From Corynebacterium caspium DSM 44850 (GTDB taxonomy: Bacteria > Actinomycetota > Actinomycetes > Mycobacteriales > Mycobacteriaceae): 64,000 nt of DNA. The notes under the pieces are model-generated. The model saw only the letters and a program-made list of their open reading frames with translations, was not told the origin of the DNA and did no database searches. The stretch's first letter is position 1. Every line of letters begins with the position of its first letter. The DNA is taken from NCBI RefSeq assembly GCF_030440555.1, contig NZ_CP047118.1, positions 868,001 through 932,000 on the forward strand. Reading direction: 5' to 3'. Shown here piece after piece: positions 8,571 through 18,331 of this stretch. The position numbers were made by a program, and so were the translations under genes.

Positions 8571-9758
8571 GTGACTATTCCAGAATATAATCATCCCGAA
8601 GAAAATTCAGCGCTTTTAGTATTGGCAGATGGGACGGTATTTCCTGGTCAAGCTTTAGGAGCCACCGGGGAAGTACTGGGGGAAGCCGTATTTAATACTG
8701 CCATGACTGGTTATCAGGAAACGCTTACTGATCCCTCTTATCATCGTCAATTAGTTTGCTTTAGTGCTCCGCAAATTGGCAATACTGGGTGGAATAAGCA
8801 AGATAGTGAATCCCAAGGGGATCGGATTTGGGTAGCGGGGATAATAATTCGAGATCTATCGGCCCAAGTATCTAATTGGCGAGCTAGCCATAGTTTGGAA
8901 GAAGAGCTAAAAACTCAGCAAATCGTAGGTATTCGCGGGGTAGATACCCGTTCCCTGGTAAGAAGATTGCGTTCTGCTGGATCTATTTCGGCAGGTATCT
9001 TCTCAGGTCCGCTAGCTAAAGCTCCTATTGCAGAGTTGGTTGCCAAGGTTAAAAACCAACCGTCGATGAGTGGTGCGAACCTAACTGCGGATGTGACCAC
9101 CGCCAAAGCTTATGAGGTTGCCCCGCTAAGTGGGCCAGCCATTGCCACTGTGGTAGCTCTGGATATGGGAATTAAATCAACTACTCCTTATCGTTTTGCC
9201 CAACGTGGGATTCGTACCATAGTGGTTCCAGCTGATAGTAGTTTTGCAGAAATCGCAGCTTATAACCCAGATGGAGTTTTTGTTTCCAATGGTCCAGGCG
9301 ATCCTGCCACTGCTGATTCCACGGTAAAACTAATTCAAGAAGTGCTTAATTCAGATATTCCGTTTTTCGGTATCTGCTTTGGAAATCAGCTGCTAGGAAG
9401 AGCTTTAGGAATGAAAACCTATAAGTTGCTCTATGGGCACCGCGGGATAAACGTACCAGTGCGCAATCTAGATACTGGAAAAATCGATATAACTTCCCAA
9501 AATCACGGTTTTGCCCTGCAAAGTCCTACGCAGACTCCAGGTGAGAGCTTCGAAACTCCCTATGGCTTAGCTCGTATCACCCATATTTGCTTAAACGATG
9601 GGGTAGTAGAAGGCATTGCTTTAAATAGTGGGCGGGCTTTTTCTGTGCAGTATCACCCTGAAGCCGCAGCTGGACCTCATGATGCTGATCCTCTTTTTGA
9701 TCAATTCATTGCGTTGATGACTAGTTCCACAGCAGCTAAAACCGCAGTTCAGCAGTAA
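8571..9758 (+). CDS. carA: Carbamoyl-phosphate synthase small (glutaminase) subunit
   Basis: CarA hydrolyses glutamine and channels ammonia to CarB for carbamoyl phosphate used in pyrimidine and arginine synthesis. The N-terminal domain begins ALLVLADGTVFPGQALGA; the class I amidotransferase domain has VSNGPGDP, the nucleophile Cys in FFGICFGNQLLG, and the His/Glu of VQYHPEA. I chose GTG 8571, which has GAAAGG a few bases upstream; the frame opens earlier at 8523, but those 16 residues are not conserved and would contain the palindrome. The resulting protein is 395 residues, normal for the family. Confidence 0.94.
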   Translation: MTIPEYNHPEENSALLVLADGTVFPGQALGATGEVLGEAVFNTAMTGYQETLTDPSYHRQLVCFSAPQIGNTGWNKQDSESQGDRIWVAGIIIRDLSAQVSNWRASHSLEEELKTQQIVGIRGVDTRSLVRRLRSAGSISAGIFSGPLAKAPIAELVAKVKNQPSMSGANLTADVTTAKAYEVAPLSGPAIATVVALDMGIKSTTPYRFAQRGIRTIVVPADSSFAEIAAYNPDGVFVSNGPGDPATADSTVKLIQEVLNSDIPFFGICFGNQLLGRALGMKTYKLLYGHRGINVPVRNLDTGKIDITSQNHGFALQSPTQTPGESFETPYGLARITHICLNDGVVEGIALNSGRAFSVQYHPEAAAGPHDADPLFDQFIALMTSSTAAKTAVQQ

Positions 9759-9818
9759 TCACCAGAGTCATTTAGTTGGCTAGTTAATTAGCTAGCTAGA
9801 AAAGTAAGGATAATTTTC

Positions 9819-12800
9819 ATGCCTAAGCGCACTGATATCAACCATGTGTTGGTTATTGGCTCTGGTCCGATTGTCATCGGCCAAGCCTGCGAATTCGATT
9901 ACTCTGGCACCCAAGCTTGCCGAGTATTGCGCGAAGAGGGAATCCGGGTCAGCCTGATTAACTCTAATCCCGCTACTATCATGACGGATCCAGAATTTGC
10001 TGATCACACCTATGTAGAGCCCATCACTCCAGAATATATTGAAAAGATTTTCGCTAAAGAGCAAGCTGAAGGTCACCCAATTGATGCGGTATTAGCTACC
10101 TTGGGTGGACAGACTGCCCTTAATGCGGCCATCCAGCTTGATCGGTTAGGTATTTTAGAAAAATACGGCGCAGAGCTGATAGGTGCAGATATTGCGGCCA
10201 TTGAGCGTGGTGAAGATCGGCAAAAATTCAAAGATATCGTGGCTTCTATAGGTGGCGAATCTGCGCGCTCTCGGGTTTGCTACACCATGGCTGAAGTCCA
10301 TGAAACTGTAGCTGAGCTGGGATTACCAGTAGTAGTGCGTCCTTCATTTACGATGGGCGGCCTCGGCTCTGGGCTTGCTTATACCCTGGAAGAGTTAGAG
10401 CGGATTGCCGGCGATGGCTTGGAGGCTTCTCCAGAGGCCAATGTGTTAATTGAAGAGTCCATTATTGGCTGGAAAGAGTATGAGCTAGAGCTGATGCGAG
10501 ACCGAGACGATAACGTCGTGGTTATTGCCTCTATTGAAAATGTGGATGCGCTTGGAGTGCATACCGGAGATTCCGTCACTGTGGCTCCAGCGATGACTCT
10601 TACTGACCGCGAATTTCAAATTATGCGGGATCAAGGGATTGCAATCATTCGGGCAGTAGGGGTAGATACCGGGGGTTGTAATATTCAGTTCGCCCAAAAT
10701 CCTGCTGACGGGCGCCTAATCATTATTGAAATGAATCCGCGAGTATCTCGCTCTTCTGCTTTGGCTTCCAAAGCAACTGGTTTTCCAATTGCTAAAATAG
10801 CCGCCAAATTGGCTATCGGATATACCCTAGATGAGATTAAAAACGACATCACCGGGGTCACTCCAGCAGCTTTTGAACCCACTTTGGACTATGTAATTGT
10901 TAAAGCCCCGCGCTTTGATTTTGAAAAATTCCCTGGTAGCGATGACACCCTAACTACCACCATGAAATCAGTGGGCGAAGCGATGGGAATCGGGCGCAAT
11001 TATATTTCAGGTCTAAATAAAGTTTTGCGCTCCATGGAACAAAAACCAGCCGGTTTTTGGACTACTTCAGATACCGCCATTGCGGGGGAAAGAGCCACAG
11101 ATATTGCGGCAATCTTAGCTGATCTAAAGCGGCCTACGCAGAACCGAATTTATGATGCTGAGCTAGCTTTGCGTTTAGGTGCCAGTATTGCTGAAGTTCA
11201 CGAAGCCTCTGGAATTGACCCGTGGTTTCTTGGGGAATTGCAGGCCTTAGTAGATTTCCGCGCAGTTTTAGAAAATGCCCCGGTACTTGATGCCCACCTA
11301 TTGCGCCGAGCGAAAATATTTGGCCTCTCAGATGCCCAGATTGCAGCTTTGCGCCCAGAAATTGCTGGTGAAGATGGTATTCGGCGGTTGCGGTGGTCAC
11401 AAAATATTCGCCCAGTTTATAAAACCGTTGATACTTGTGCGGGAGAATTTCCAGCCCAAACTCCGTATCTATATTCAGCCTATGAATTTGATCCAAATGC
11501 GGAATCAGAGATTGCTCCACAACGCGAGCGGGAAAAAATCATCATCTTGGGTTCTGGGCCCAACCGCATTGGCCAAGGTATTGAATTTGATTATTCCTGT
11601 GTGCACGCAGCCCTGGAATTATCGCGAGTCGGTTATGAAACTGTCATGGTTAACTGCAATCCAGAAACAGTTTCTACTGATTATGACACTGCAGATCGCC
11701 TCTATTTTGAGCCATTGACCTTTGAAGATGTGCTCGAAATTTATCATGCTGAATGCCAATCAGGCACTGTTGCCGGGGTAATTGTGCAGTTAGGAGGCCA
11801 AACTCCGCTAGGTTTGGCCGCACGCTTAAAAGAAGCTGGAGTTCCTATATTGGGTACTTCTCCAGAGGCTATCGATAGGGCGGAAGACCGCGGTGCTTTT
11901 GGCGAAGTATTGCGCCAAACCCAGCTTCCGGTGCCTGCTTTTGGTACCGCTACTTCATTTGCGGAGGCTAAGAAAGTTGCCGCTAGCATCGGCTATCCAG
12001 TGTTGGTGCGTCCTTCTTATGTCTTAGGTGGGCGCGGCATGGAGATCGTCTATGACGAAGCAACTTTGGAGTCTTATATCTCAAGAGCTACCGAACTTAA
12101 TACTGCCCACCCGGTATTGGTAGATCGCTTCTTAGATAATGCCATTGAAATCGATGTAGATGCCCTCTGTGATGGCGAAAATGTGTATCTAGCAGGGGTA
12201 ATGGAACATATTGAAGAAGCTGGAATTCACTCTGGTGACTCTGCTTGTGCTTTGCCGCCAATGACTTTGGGCCTAGAAGATATTGAGAAAATTCGTAACT
12301 CTACCGCGGCGCTAGCTCATGGCATTGGGGTAAAAGGCTTAATGAATGTGCAGTTCGCGCTCAAAGACGACATCTTGTATGTGATCGAAGCTAATCCGCG
12401 AGCATCGCGCACTGTGCCCTTTGTTTCTAAAGCTACAGGAGTGCCGCTAGCTAAGGCTGCTTCTCGCATAATGGCTGGTAGTAGCATTATTGAGCTGCAA
12501 GAAGAAGGTATGATTCCGACGCGTTATGATGGCGGATCATTGCCACTAGATGCCCCAATTGCGGTAAAAGAGGCAGTATTGCCCTTTAATCGTTTCCGGC
12601 GCCCCGATGGAAAAATGCTAGATAGTTTGCTCGGGCCAGAGATGAAATCTACTGGCGAAGTAATGGGTTTGGCAGATACTTTTGGGGCAGCTTATGCCAA
12701 GGCGGAAGCTGCTGCATTTGGGAATCTACCTACCTCAGGCACCATCTTTGTAACTATTGCCAATCGCGATAAACGTACCCTAATTTTGGCAGTGCAGCGG

Positions 12801-13160
12801 CTATATTCTTTGGGCTTTAAATTGCTTGCCACTGCCGGTACCGCAGCGACATTGCGTCGTAATGGCATTGATTGTGAAACTGTATTAAAGGCCTCTGAGG
12901 TACGTGCCGGGGCAGTGGGGCGCTCTATTGTGGAGCGGATTCGCGAGGGCGAAGTTGATTTGATCTTGAATACCCCAGCAGGGTCTTCTGGATCCCGACA
13001 TGACGGTTACGATATTCGCGCTGCAGCTGTGCATTCTGGGGTTCCACTAATCACTACTGTCCAAGGGGTTACCGCTGCTGTACAGGGGATAGAAGCCCTG
13101 CGTCAAGGTGGTTTTACCGTAAGAGCACTGCAGGAATTAGATCACGCAGGAAAGGCCTAA
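9819..13160 (+). CDS. carB: Carbamoyl-phosphate synthase large subunit
   Basis: Synthesises carbamoyl phosphate from bicarbonate, ammonia and two ATP. The 1113-residue chain shows the two homologous ATP-grasp halves: the first begins [21 protein letters not shown] and the second [20 protein letters not shown] near residue 570. Each contains VRPSF/VRPSY and [12 protein letters not shown] / EANPRASRT motifs. The C-terminal MGS-like allosteric domain (from about residue 960) ends with [12 protein letters not shown]. The gene follows carA by 60 bases with its own AAGGAT ribosome binding site. No truncation or frame problem is seen. Confidence 0.97.
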   Translation: MPKRTDINHVLVIGSGPIVIGQACEFDYSGTQACRVLREEGIRVSLINSNPATIMTDPEFADHTYVEPITPEYIEKIFAKEQAEGHPIDAVLATLGGQTALNAAIQLDRLGILEKYGAELIGADIAAIERGEDRQKFKDIVASIGGESARSRVCYTMAEVHETVAELGLPVVVRPSFTMGGLGSGLAYTLEELERIAGDGLEASPEANVLIEESIIGWKEYELELMRDRDDNVVVIASIENVDALGVHTGDSVTVAPAMTLTDREFQIMRDQGIAIIRAVGVDTGGCNIQFAQNPADGRLIIIEMNPRVSRSSALASKATGFPIAKIAAKLAIGYTLDEIKNDITGVTPAAFEPTLDYVIVKAPRFDFEKFPGSDDTLTTTMKSVGEAMGIGRNYISGLNKVLRSMEQKPAGFWTTSDTAIAGERATDIAAILADLKRPTQNRIYDAELALRLGASIAEVHEASGIDPWFLGELQALVDFRAVLENAPVLDAHLLRRAKIFGLSDAQIAALRPEIAGEDGIRRLRWSQNIRPVYKTVDTCAGEFPAQTPYLYSAYEFDPNAESEIAPQREREKIIILGSGPNRIGQGIEFDYSCVHAALELSRVGYETVMVNCNPETVSTDYDTADRLYFEPLTFEDVLEIYHAECQSGTVAGVIVQLGGQTPLGLAARLKEAGVPILGTSPEAIDRAEDRGAFGEVLRQTQLPVPAFGTATSFAEAKKVAASIGYPVLVRPSYVLGGRGMEIVYDEATLESYISRATELNTAHPVLVDRFLDNAIEIDVDALCDGENVYLAGVMEHIEEAGIHSGDSACALPPMTLGLEDIEKIRNSTAALAHGIGVKGLMNVQFALKDDILYVIEANPRASRTVPFVSKATGVPLAKAASRIMAGSSIIELQEEGMIPTRYDGGSLPLDAPIAVKEAVLPFNRFRRPDGKMLDSLLGPEMKSTGEVMGLADTFGAAYAKAEAAAFGNLPTSGTIFVTIANRDKRTLILAVQRLYSLGFKLLATAGTAATLRRNGIDCETVLKASEVRAGAVGRSIVERIREGEVDLILNTPAGSSGSRHDGYDIRAAAVHSGVPLITTVQGVTAAVQGIEALRQGGFTVRALQELDHAGKA

Positions 13161-13164
13161 GGCA

Positions 13165-13974
13165 ATGCAAAGTTTTGGAGATAAGCTAGCTGCGGCAGGT
13201 GCTGATCGTGGCCGAATATGTGTTGGAATTGATCCGCATTCCCAGTTGCTAAAAGACTGGGGATTAACAGATTCCTTAGCTGGATTAAAGGAATTTACCA
13301 AGCGTTGTGTGGAAGCTTTTGCACCTACTGCCGCAATAGTTAAACCTCAAGTAGCCTTTTTTGAGCGCTATGGGGCAGCCGGATTTGCAGTATTAGAAGA
13401 GGCCATTGCCGAACTGCGCGATGGTGGAGCTTTAGTGCTAGCAGATGCTAAACGCGGCGATATTGGCAGCACGATGGCTGGCTATGCCACTGCTTGGTTA
13501 GCTGATGATTCTCCATTATGTGCTGATGCTCTCACTGTTTCACCTTATCTAGGTGTGGGGGCCTTAGCTCCAGTTTTTGAGCTAGCCCAGGCTACTGGAC
13601 GCGGGGTATATGTTTTGGCAGCTACTTCTAATCCAGAGGCAGTGGCCTTGCAAACTATGCGCGATATTTCTGGTCGTACTGTGGCCCAAAGTGTTATTGA
13701 TGAGCTTTCTAATTGGAATGAAGGTTCCGCCCTGGCAGGTAAATATGGCCCTTACGGGGTAGTTCTCGGGGCTACGGTAAAACACCCGTTGGACTTAGCT
13801 AAGCTGCGTGGCCCAGTGCTCTTGCCAGGAGTGGGAGCACAGGGTGGAACCCGTGCTGACGTGGAGAAACTTACCGGCAAGGATAATCCAGTAGCATTTG
13901 CTAGCGTATCTCGTTCCGTGCTTTCGGCTGGACCTTGTATCACTGCACTTCGGAAAGCGCTACTTGCTTGCTGA
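13165..13974 (+). CDS. pyrF: Orotidine-5'-phosphate decarboxylase (long type)
   Basis: Last step of UMP synthesis, decarboxylating OMP. The 269-residue enzyme is of the longer actinobacterial type, with the catalytic Asp-Lys-Asp tetrad segment ALVLADAKRGDIGSTM (Lys near 95) and the phosphate-binding PGVGAQGG near the C terminus. ATG starts four bases after the carB stop, making pyrF the last gene of the pyrRBC-carAB-pyrF operon. No dihydroorotate dehydrogenase or orotate phosphoribosyltransferase gene is in this cluster, so pyrD and pyrE must lie elsewhere. Confidence 0.95.
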   Translation: MQSFGDKLAAAGADRGRICVGIDPHSQLLKDWGLTDSLAGLKEFTKRCVEAFAPTAAIVKPQVAFFERYGAAGFAVLEEAIAELRDGGALVLADAKRGDIGSTMAGYATAWLADDSPLCADALTVSPYLGVGALAPVFELAQATGRGVYVLAATSNPEAVALQTMRDISGRTVAQSVIDELSNWNEGSALAGKYGPYGVVLGATVKHPLDLAKLRGPVLLPGVGAQGGTRADVEKLTGKDNPVAFASVSRSVLSAGPCITALRKALLAC

Positions 13975-14300
13975 AAGTATAGATTTTCAGTGCAGACTAG
14001 CCGTGACCGCTATGACCTGCTATTTTGGTTAAAGCGCTCGCGGTTATCGGGAGTGTTTAGTAATATATCGTGGCTCACCTTGGTGGGTATTCGTTGTAGA
14101 GCTAACAGAATGGCAAGGGTTTTACCAGCAATGTTAGACTTGCCGTTTATAGTGAATGACACCAGTGCAATTTATAGATATTTTGAGGCGCACTGTGTGA
14201 GCACCACATAAATTAATTGATTCTTCGAGCTACCAGCTTCTCGGAAATAATCCGAGGGAATCACGTGAACATTATTAGACCATTGATCTGGAGGAACCCC
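13975..14300 (+). other. Intergenic region pyrF–mihF (326 bases)
   Basis: No convincing gene. Short open frames here lack ribosome binding sites and family resemblance. TTTATAGTGA (around 14144-14153) and TTTATAGATA (around 14171-14180) look like promoter -10 regions for mihF. A perfect hairpin CTCGGA (14240-14245) / TCCGAG (14251-14256) lies in the leader, about 45 bases before the mihF start. Confidence 0.5.
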
Positions 14301-14624
14301 GTGGCCCTTCCCAAGTTGACTGATGAGCAGCGCAAGGCAGCCCTAGCTAAAGCGGCAGAAGCCCGTAAGGCTCGTGCCGAGTTGAAGGAAAAGCTGAAGC
14401 GCGGCGAGATCACGCTCAAGGAAGTCCTCAACCAGGCTCAGGAAAATGAGATTATCGGCAAGACCAAGGTCTCCGCTCTTCTCGAAGCTCTGCCTAAAGT
14501 GGGCAAGGTAAAGGCCAAGGAGATTATGGAGGAGCTAGAAATTGCTCCTACCCGTCGTCTACGCGGCCTTGGCGACCGTCAGCGTCGCGCCTTGCTAGAG
14601 CGTTTCGGTTTCTCTGAGGATTAA
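14301..14624 (+). CDS. mihF: Actinobacterial integration host factor mIHF
   Basis: Small nucleoid-associated protein specific to Actinobacteria, needed by mycobacteriophage L5 integration and involved in DNA bending and gene control. The start is GTG 14301, preceded by GGAGG at 14290-14294; the product is 107 residues. The N-terminal half is a charged helix (AEARKARAELKEKLKRGE), and the C-terminal half is the S13-like helix-two-turn-helix: LPKVGKVKAKEIMEELEI then RRLRGLGDRQRRALLERF. The frame runs open upstream to 14217, but that extension is not protein-like. The pyrF-mihF-gmk order is conserved in corynebacteria and mycobacteria. Confidence 0.93.
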   Translation: MALPKLTDEQRKAALAKAAEARKARAELKEKLKRGEITLKEVLNQAQENEIIGKTKVSALLEALPKVGKVKAKEIMEELEIAPTRRLRGLGDRQRRALLERFGFSED

Positions 14625-14627
14625 TCG

Positions 14628-15200
14628 ATGCCTGCTGAGAACTCTCGAGGACATCTAGTGGTTCTCGCCGGACCTTCAGCAGTGGGGAAATCAACGGTAG
14701 TTAGTCGCTTACGCGATGAGGTAGATCGGATTTATTTCTCGGTTTCCATGACTACTAGAGACCCCCGCCCTGGTGAGGTAGATGGCGTTGATTATCACTA
14801 TGTCACTCGCGCAGAGTTTCAGGATTGCATCGATAAAGGCGAGATGCTGGAATGGGCAGACATCCATGGAGGTTTGCAACGTTCAGGAACTCCCGCTGCA
14901 CCTGTTGAACAAGCCCTAGCAGATGGCCGCCCCGTATTGGTGGAGGTTGATCTAGTAGGTGCTCGCAGTGTGAAGCAAGCTATGCCGGAAGCTACGACTG
15001 TTTTTCTTGCACCTCCTTCGTGGGAAGTACTGGTAGAGCGGTTAACCGGACGTGGTACTGAGTCTGATGAAGTTATTAAACGTCGTTTGGAAACAGCCCG
15101 TACCGAGCTTGCTGCGCAGCAAGAATTTGATCGAGTCGTAATTAATGACGATATCGATGAGGCAGTTGCCACTATCAGTGATATCCTGCAAAAATACTAG
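14628..15200 (+). CDS. gmk: Guanylate kinase
   Basis: Phosphorylates GMP/dGMP to GDP/dGDP. It has P-loop [13 protein letters not shown] (about residues 11-23), the GMP-binding segment [22 protein letters not shown], and [14 protein letters not shown], all diagnostic. At 190 residues it has typical length. ATG 14628 follows the mihF stop by three bases with no strong ribosome binding site of its own, so translation is probably coupled. It is followed by rpoZ, a widely conserved neighbour. Confidence 0.96.
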   Translation: MPAENSRGHLVVLAGPSAVGKSTVVSRLRDEVDRIYFSVSMTTRDPRPGEVDGVDYHYVTRAEFQDCIDKGEMLEWADIHGGLQRSGTPAAPVEQALADGRPVLVEVDLVGARSVKQAMPEATTVFLAPPSWEVLVERLTGRGTESDEVIKRRLETARTELAAQQEFDRVVINDDIDEAVATISDILQKY

Positions 15201-15245
15201 TGTGTAGCACTAGTCTCTAGAAATTTCTTTAAAGAAAAGGTGTAA

Positions 15246-15536
15246 GTGACTATCGTGACCAACGATGCGGAAAAGAAGCATCCTGTCTTCGATCCTCCGG
15301 TCGGCATCACCGACCCCCCGATCGACAGCCTTCTGGAGCGGGTCTCTTCCAAGTACGCTCTGGTGATTTTCGCGGCAAAGCGGGCTCGTCAGATTAATAG
15401 CTACTACCAGCAGGCAGACGATGGAGTCTTTGAATTCGTCGGCCCTTTGGTTACTCCCGAACCTGGTGAAAAGCCCCTATCTCTGGCGTTGCGAGAGATC
15501 GAAGCTGGACTCTTAGAGCACCAAGAAGGCCGCTAA
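15246..15536 (+). CDS. rpoZ: RNA polymerase omega subunit
   Basis: Omega helps assemble RNA polymerase by holding the beta-prime subunit. The 96-residue product contains [20 protein letters not shown] and [15 protein letters not shown], the conserved omega core, and a C-terminal [16 protein letters not shown] typical of actinobacterial omega. GTG 15246 has AAAAGG five bases upstream; a second in-frame GTG at 15255 would be too far from it. A terminator follows directly. Confidence 0.95.
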   Translation: MTIVTNDAEKKHPVFDPPVGITDPPIDSLLERVSSKYALVIFAAKRARQINSYYQQADDGVFEFVGPLVTPEPGEKPLSLALREIEAGLLEHQEGR

Positions 15537-15555
15537 GCTTTAACGTGCAAGCATT

Positions 15556-15594
15556 ACCGTGCCTCCCAGAAATCTCTGGTAGGTGCGGTTTTTG
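15556..15594 (+). terminator. Terminator after rpoZ
   Basis: Long hairpin: ACCGTGCCT pairs with AGGTGCGGT (with two G-U pairs), continued by CCAGA / TCTGG around loop AATC, then TTTTT. It ends the mihF-gmk-rpoZ transcript before coaBC, which has its own ribosome binding site and probably its own promoter. Confidence 0.82.
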
Positions 15595-15663
15595 CGCGTT
15601 CGCAGCATTTGAAAATGCGTGGCCGCGTACAGTGGGGGAAAATCTTTTTTAAGGAGTTAGGCA

Positions 15664-16956
15664 GTGTCAAAATCAGTTGGTAGAAATAATTCCACCACCT
15701 CTGGGCAGTCGGAAGCTTTGCGGCTAATCGTTGGGGTATCTGGGGGCATTGCTGCCTATAAAGCGTGCCATCTAGTTCGACTCTTTAAAGAAGATGGCGC
15801 TGAGGTGCGGGTAATTCCTACTCCTAATGCTTTGCAGTTTGTGGGGGCAGCTACTTTTGAAGCACTATCTGGAAATCCGGTGAGTACCACGGTTTTTTCT
15901 AATATTGATACGGTGCAACATGTGCGGCTGGGCCAAGAAGCTGATGGCATTATTATTGCTCCAGCCACTGCGGATTTAATAGCGCGGCTAGCTGCGGGAA
16001 GGGTTGATGATCTTTTAAGTGCCACTGTATTAGTTGCTACTTGTCCAATAATTTTGGCCCCAGCAATGCATACTGAAATGTGGCTTAATCCAGCTACGGT
16101 GGAAAATATTGCTACTTTAAGGCGGCGCGGGATTACCGTTTTAGAACCTGCTAGTGGCCGTTTAACAGGAGTAGATAGTGGCCCTGGTCGGCTCTTGGAA
16201 CCGGCACAGATTGCAGCTCTTAGCCGGACTGTATTAGCGGGGCAAAAAATTGTGCATAATTGGGCAGGGAAGCAAGTTTTGATTACTGCCGGGGGAACTC
16301 AAGAAGATATTGATCCGGTTCGTTTTATTGGAAATAGGTCTTCTGGAAAACAAGGTTTTGCCTTAGCTGAACTTGCAGCTCAACGTGGGGCGCAGGTAAA
16401 TCTGGTGGTAGGTGATACTGATGAGCTTCCCACTCCAGCTGGTGCACATATAACTAAAGTGCGTTCAGCTAGAGAGATGGCTGCAGCAGTGGCTGATTTA
16501 GCTCCGCAGGCCGATATCGTGATTATGGCTGCGGCGGTAGCAGATTTTCGCCCGGCTAATCCGGCTGCGGCTAAGTTGAAAAAAGGCCAGCATGATGAGT
16601 CTTTAGCGCAGCTAGAGATGGTGGAAAATCCAGATATTTTAAGCACCACGGTAAAGCGGCGTAGCGTTGGCGAAATTCCGGCAGAAACTGTAATTGTGGG
16701 ATTCGCTGCTGAAACTGGCGATGCCCAGCACTCACCTTTGGAATTGGCTCAGGCGAAATTGCATCGTAAGGGTTGTGATCTTTTAATCTATAACGATGTT
16801 TCTGCGGGAAAGACCTTTGGTGCGCCCACTAATGAAGGCTGGATTTTAAGTGAGAAGGATAGCGTTTCCCCCCGTGAGCTGCAGTTTGGTTCCAAGCAAG
16901 TGGTAGCTGCCCAAATTTTGGCGGCCATCGATGAACTATTAAAAGAAATTGCTTGA
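15664..16956 (+). CDS. coaBC: Bifunctional phosphopantothenoylcysteine decarboxylase / synthase
   Basis: Performs two steps of coenzyme A synthesis. The N-terminal flavoprotein (CoaC, about 20-205) has LIVGVSGGIAAYKACHLVR, and PAMHTEMW, where actinobacteria have His in place of the Asn of the E. coli PAMN motif. The C-terminal CoaB domain (from about residue 205) begins VLITAGGTQEDIDPVRFIGNRSSGKQG (shown here as a region, not a continuous motif) and has the AAKLKKGQ nucleotide loop. It is 430 residues, with GTG start and AAGGAG eight bases before. It lies between rpoZ and metK as in related genomes. Confidence 0.94.
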   Translation: MSKSVGRNNSTTSGQSEALRLIVGVSGGIAAYKACHLVRLFKEDGAEVRVIPTPNALQFVGAATFEALSGNPVSTTVFSNIDTVQHVRLGQEADGIIIAPATADLIARLAAGRVDDLLSATVLVATCPIILAPAMHTEMWLNPATVENIATLRRRGITVLEPASGRLTGVDSGPGRLLEPAQIAALSRTVLAGQKIVHNWAGKQVLITAGGTQEDIDPVRFIGNRSSGKQGFALAELAAQRGAQVNLVVGDTDELPTPAGAHITKVRSAREMAAAVADLAPQADIVIMAAAVADFRPANPAAAKLKKGQHDESLAQLEMVENPDILSTTVKRRSVGEIPAETVIVGFAAETGDAQHSPLELAQAKLHRKGCDLLIYNDVSAGKTFGAPTNEGWILSEKDSVSPRELQFGSKQVVAAQILAAIDELLKEIA

Positions 16957-16996
16957 GTAGCTAGGAAAATTGCTTTAGCCATTATGCTTGTCTGTT

Positions 16997-17016
16997 TAGA
17001 CAGCTTGGTCTAATAT
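16997..17016 (+). promoter_or_regulatory. McbR-type operator overlapping the metK promoter
   Basis: TAGACAGCTTGGTCTA at 16997-17012 is an exact match to the McbR consensus TAGAC-N6-GTCTA of Corynebacterium glutamicum. TAATAT (17011-17016) overlaps its right end and is a good -10 hexamer. McbR represses methionine, cysteine and SAM genes and is released by S-adenosylhomocysteine; metK is a known regulon member. Confidence 0.85.
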
Positions 17017-17081
17017 GACGGCTTAGTTTGGGCACTATTTTGCGGTGTTCCAAAATTAATCAATTCAAGGAGAGTATCAAG

Positions 17082-18311
17082 GTGGCTCATACTAAGCACG
17101 CCGTTCGGCTTTTTACCAGCGAGTCAGTTACAGAAGGTCACCCTGATAAAATCTGCGATGCCATCTCCGACACCATTCTTGATGCCATGCTCACTGAGGA
17201 TCCTCACGCGCATGTGGCCGTAGAAACCCTAGTTACTACCGGTCAGGTTCATGTAGTTGGAGAAGTGCGCACCACCGGATATGTCGATATTCCCACTTTG
17301 GTGCGCCAAACTCTGATCCGCATTGGTTTTACTAGCTCTGATGTGGGCTTTGATGGGGCTACTTGTGGGGTAAATGTAGCTATTGGGGAACAATCAGCAG
17401 AAATTGGCAGTGGGGTAGATACCTCGCATGAGATTCGCTCCGGGGCAGCTGCTGATGATCTCAATCATGCCGGTGCTGGCGATCAAGGCTTAATGTTTGG
17501 TTATGCCAGTGATGAAACTCCAGAATTTATGCCGCTTCCTATTGCTTTAGCGCACCGTTTAGCGCGGCGGTTAACCGAGGTTCGTAAGCAAGGCATTGTG
17601 GCGCATTTGCGCCCGGACGGTAAAACTCAAGTGACTTTTGCCTATGATGACGCCGGTCTTCCCAGCCATCTTGATACGGTAGTTATTTCCACCCAGCATG
17701 ATGCGGAGGTGGATTCTGCCTGGTTGGAGCCGCAGCTAAGAGAACATGTTTTGGAGTGGGTAATTAAAGATGCGGGGTTGGAAAATTTTGTTTCCGATGA
17801 TCTCACTTTGCTAATTAATCCTTCTGGTTCTTTTGTTGTCGGTGGCCCTATGGGGGATGCGGGGCTAACGGGTCGAAAAATTATTGTGGATACCTACGGG
17901 GGTATGGCTCGCCATGGTGGCGGGGCTTTTTCGGGGAAAGATCCCAGCAAAGTGGACCGTTCTGGTGCTTATGCGATGCGTTGGGTGGCAAAAAATATTG
18001 TGGCTGCTGGATTAGCGCATCGTGCCGAAGTTCAGGTGGCTTATGCTATTGGTCGCGCGGAACCAGTAGGACTTTATGTGGAAACTTTTGGCACGGCTCG
18101 CGAAGGCTTAAATGATGCCGAGATTCAAGCAGGTGTCGCAGAGGTATTTGATTTGCGTCCAGCAGCGATCATTAATGAATTAGATTTGTTGCGTCCTATT
18201 TATCAGCAAACTGCTGCCTATGGGCATTTTGGACGCGATGATCTAGATTTGCCTTGGGAGAAAACCAATAAAGTTGCTGCTCTGCGCGCTGCTGTAGGTC
18301 TAGCTGACTAA
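17082..18311 (+). CDS. metK: S-adenosylmethionine synthetase
   Basis: Makes SAM from methionine and ATP. The start is GTG 17082 with AAGGAG at 17067-17072; the open frame begins earlier at 17028, but the extra 18 residues are leader. The 409-residue product has [17 protein letters not shown] at the N terminus, [12 protein letters not shown] in the middle, and the P-loop-like [19 protein letters not shown]. Regulation is predicted through the McbR operator about 70-85 bases upstream; no SAM riboswitch is apparent in the short leader. priA follows after 20 bases. Confidence 0.96.
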   Translation: MAHTKHAVRLFTSESVTEGHPDKICDAISDTILDAMLTEDPHAHVAVETLVTTGQVHVVGEVRTTGYVDIPTLVRQTLIRIGFTSSDVGFDGATCGVNVAIGEQSAEIGSGVDTSHEIRSGAAADDLNHAGAGDQGLMFGYASDETPEFMPLPIALAHRLARRLTEVRKQGIVAHLRPDGKTQVTFAYDDAGLPSHLDTVVISTQHDAEVDSAWLEPQLREHVLEWVIKDAGLENFVSDDLTLLINPSGSFVVGGPMGDAGLTGRKIIVDTYGGMARHGGGAFSGKDPSKVDRSGAYAMRWVAKNIVAAGLAHRAEVQVAYAIGRAEPVGLYVETFGTAREGLNDAEIQAGVAEVFDLRPAAIINELDLLRPIYQQTAAYGHFGRDDLDLPWEKTNKVAALRAAVGLAD

Positions 18312-18331
18312 CTCCACGGTAGTCTGCAAAT

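Noticed and set aside
13990..14211. 73-codon plus-strand frame between pyrF and mihF
   Set aside because: No ribosome binding site; overlaps likely mihF promoter elements.
16957..17081. SAM riboswitch before metK
   Set aside because: No conserved SAM aptamer segments; an exact McbR operator explains control.
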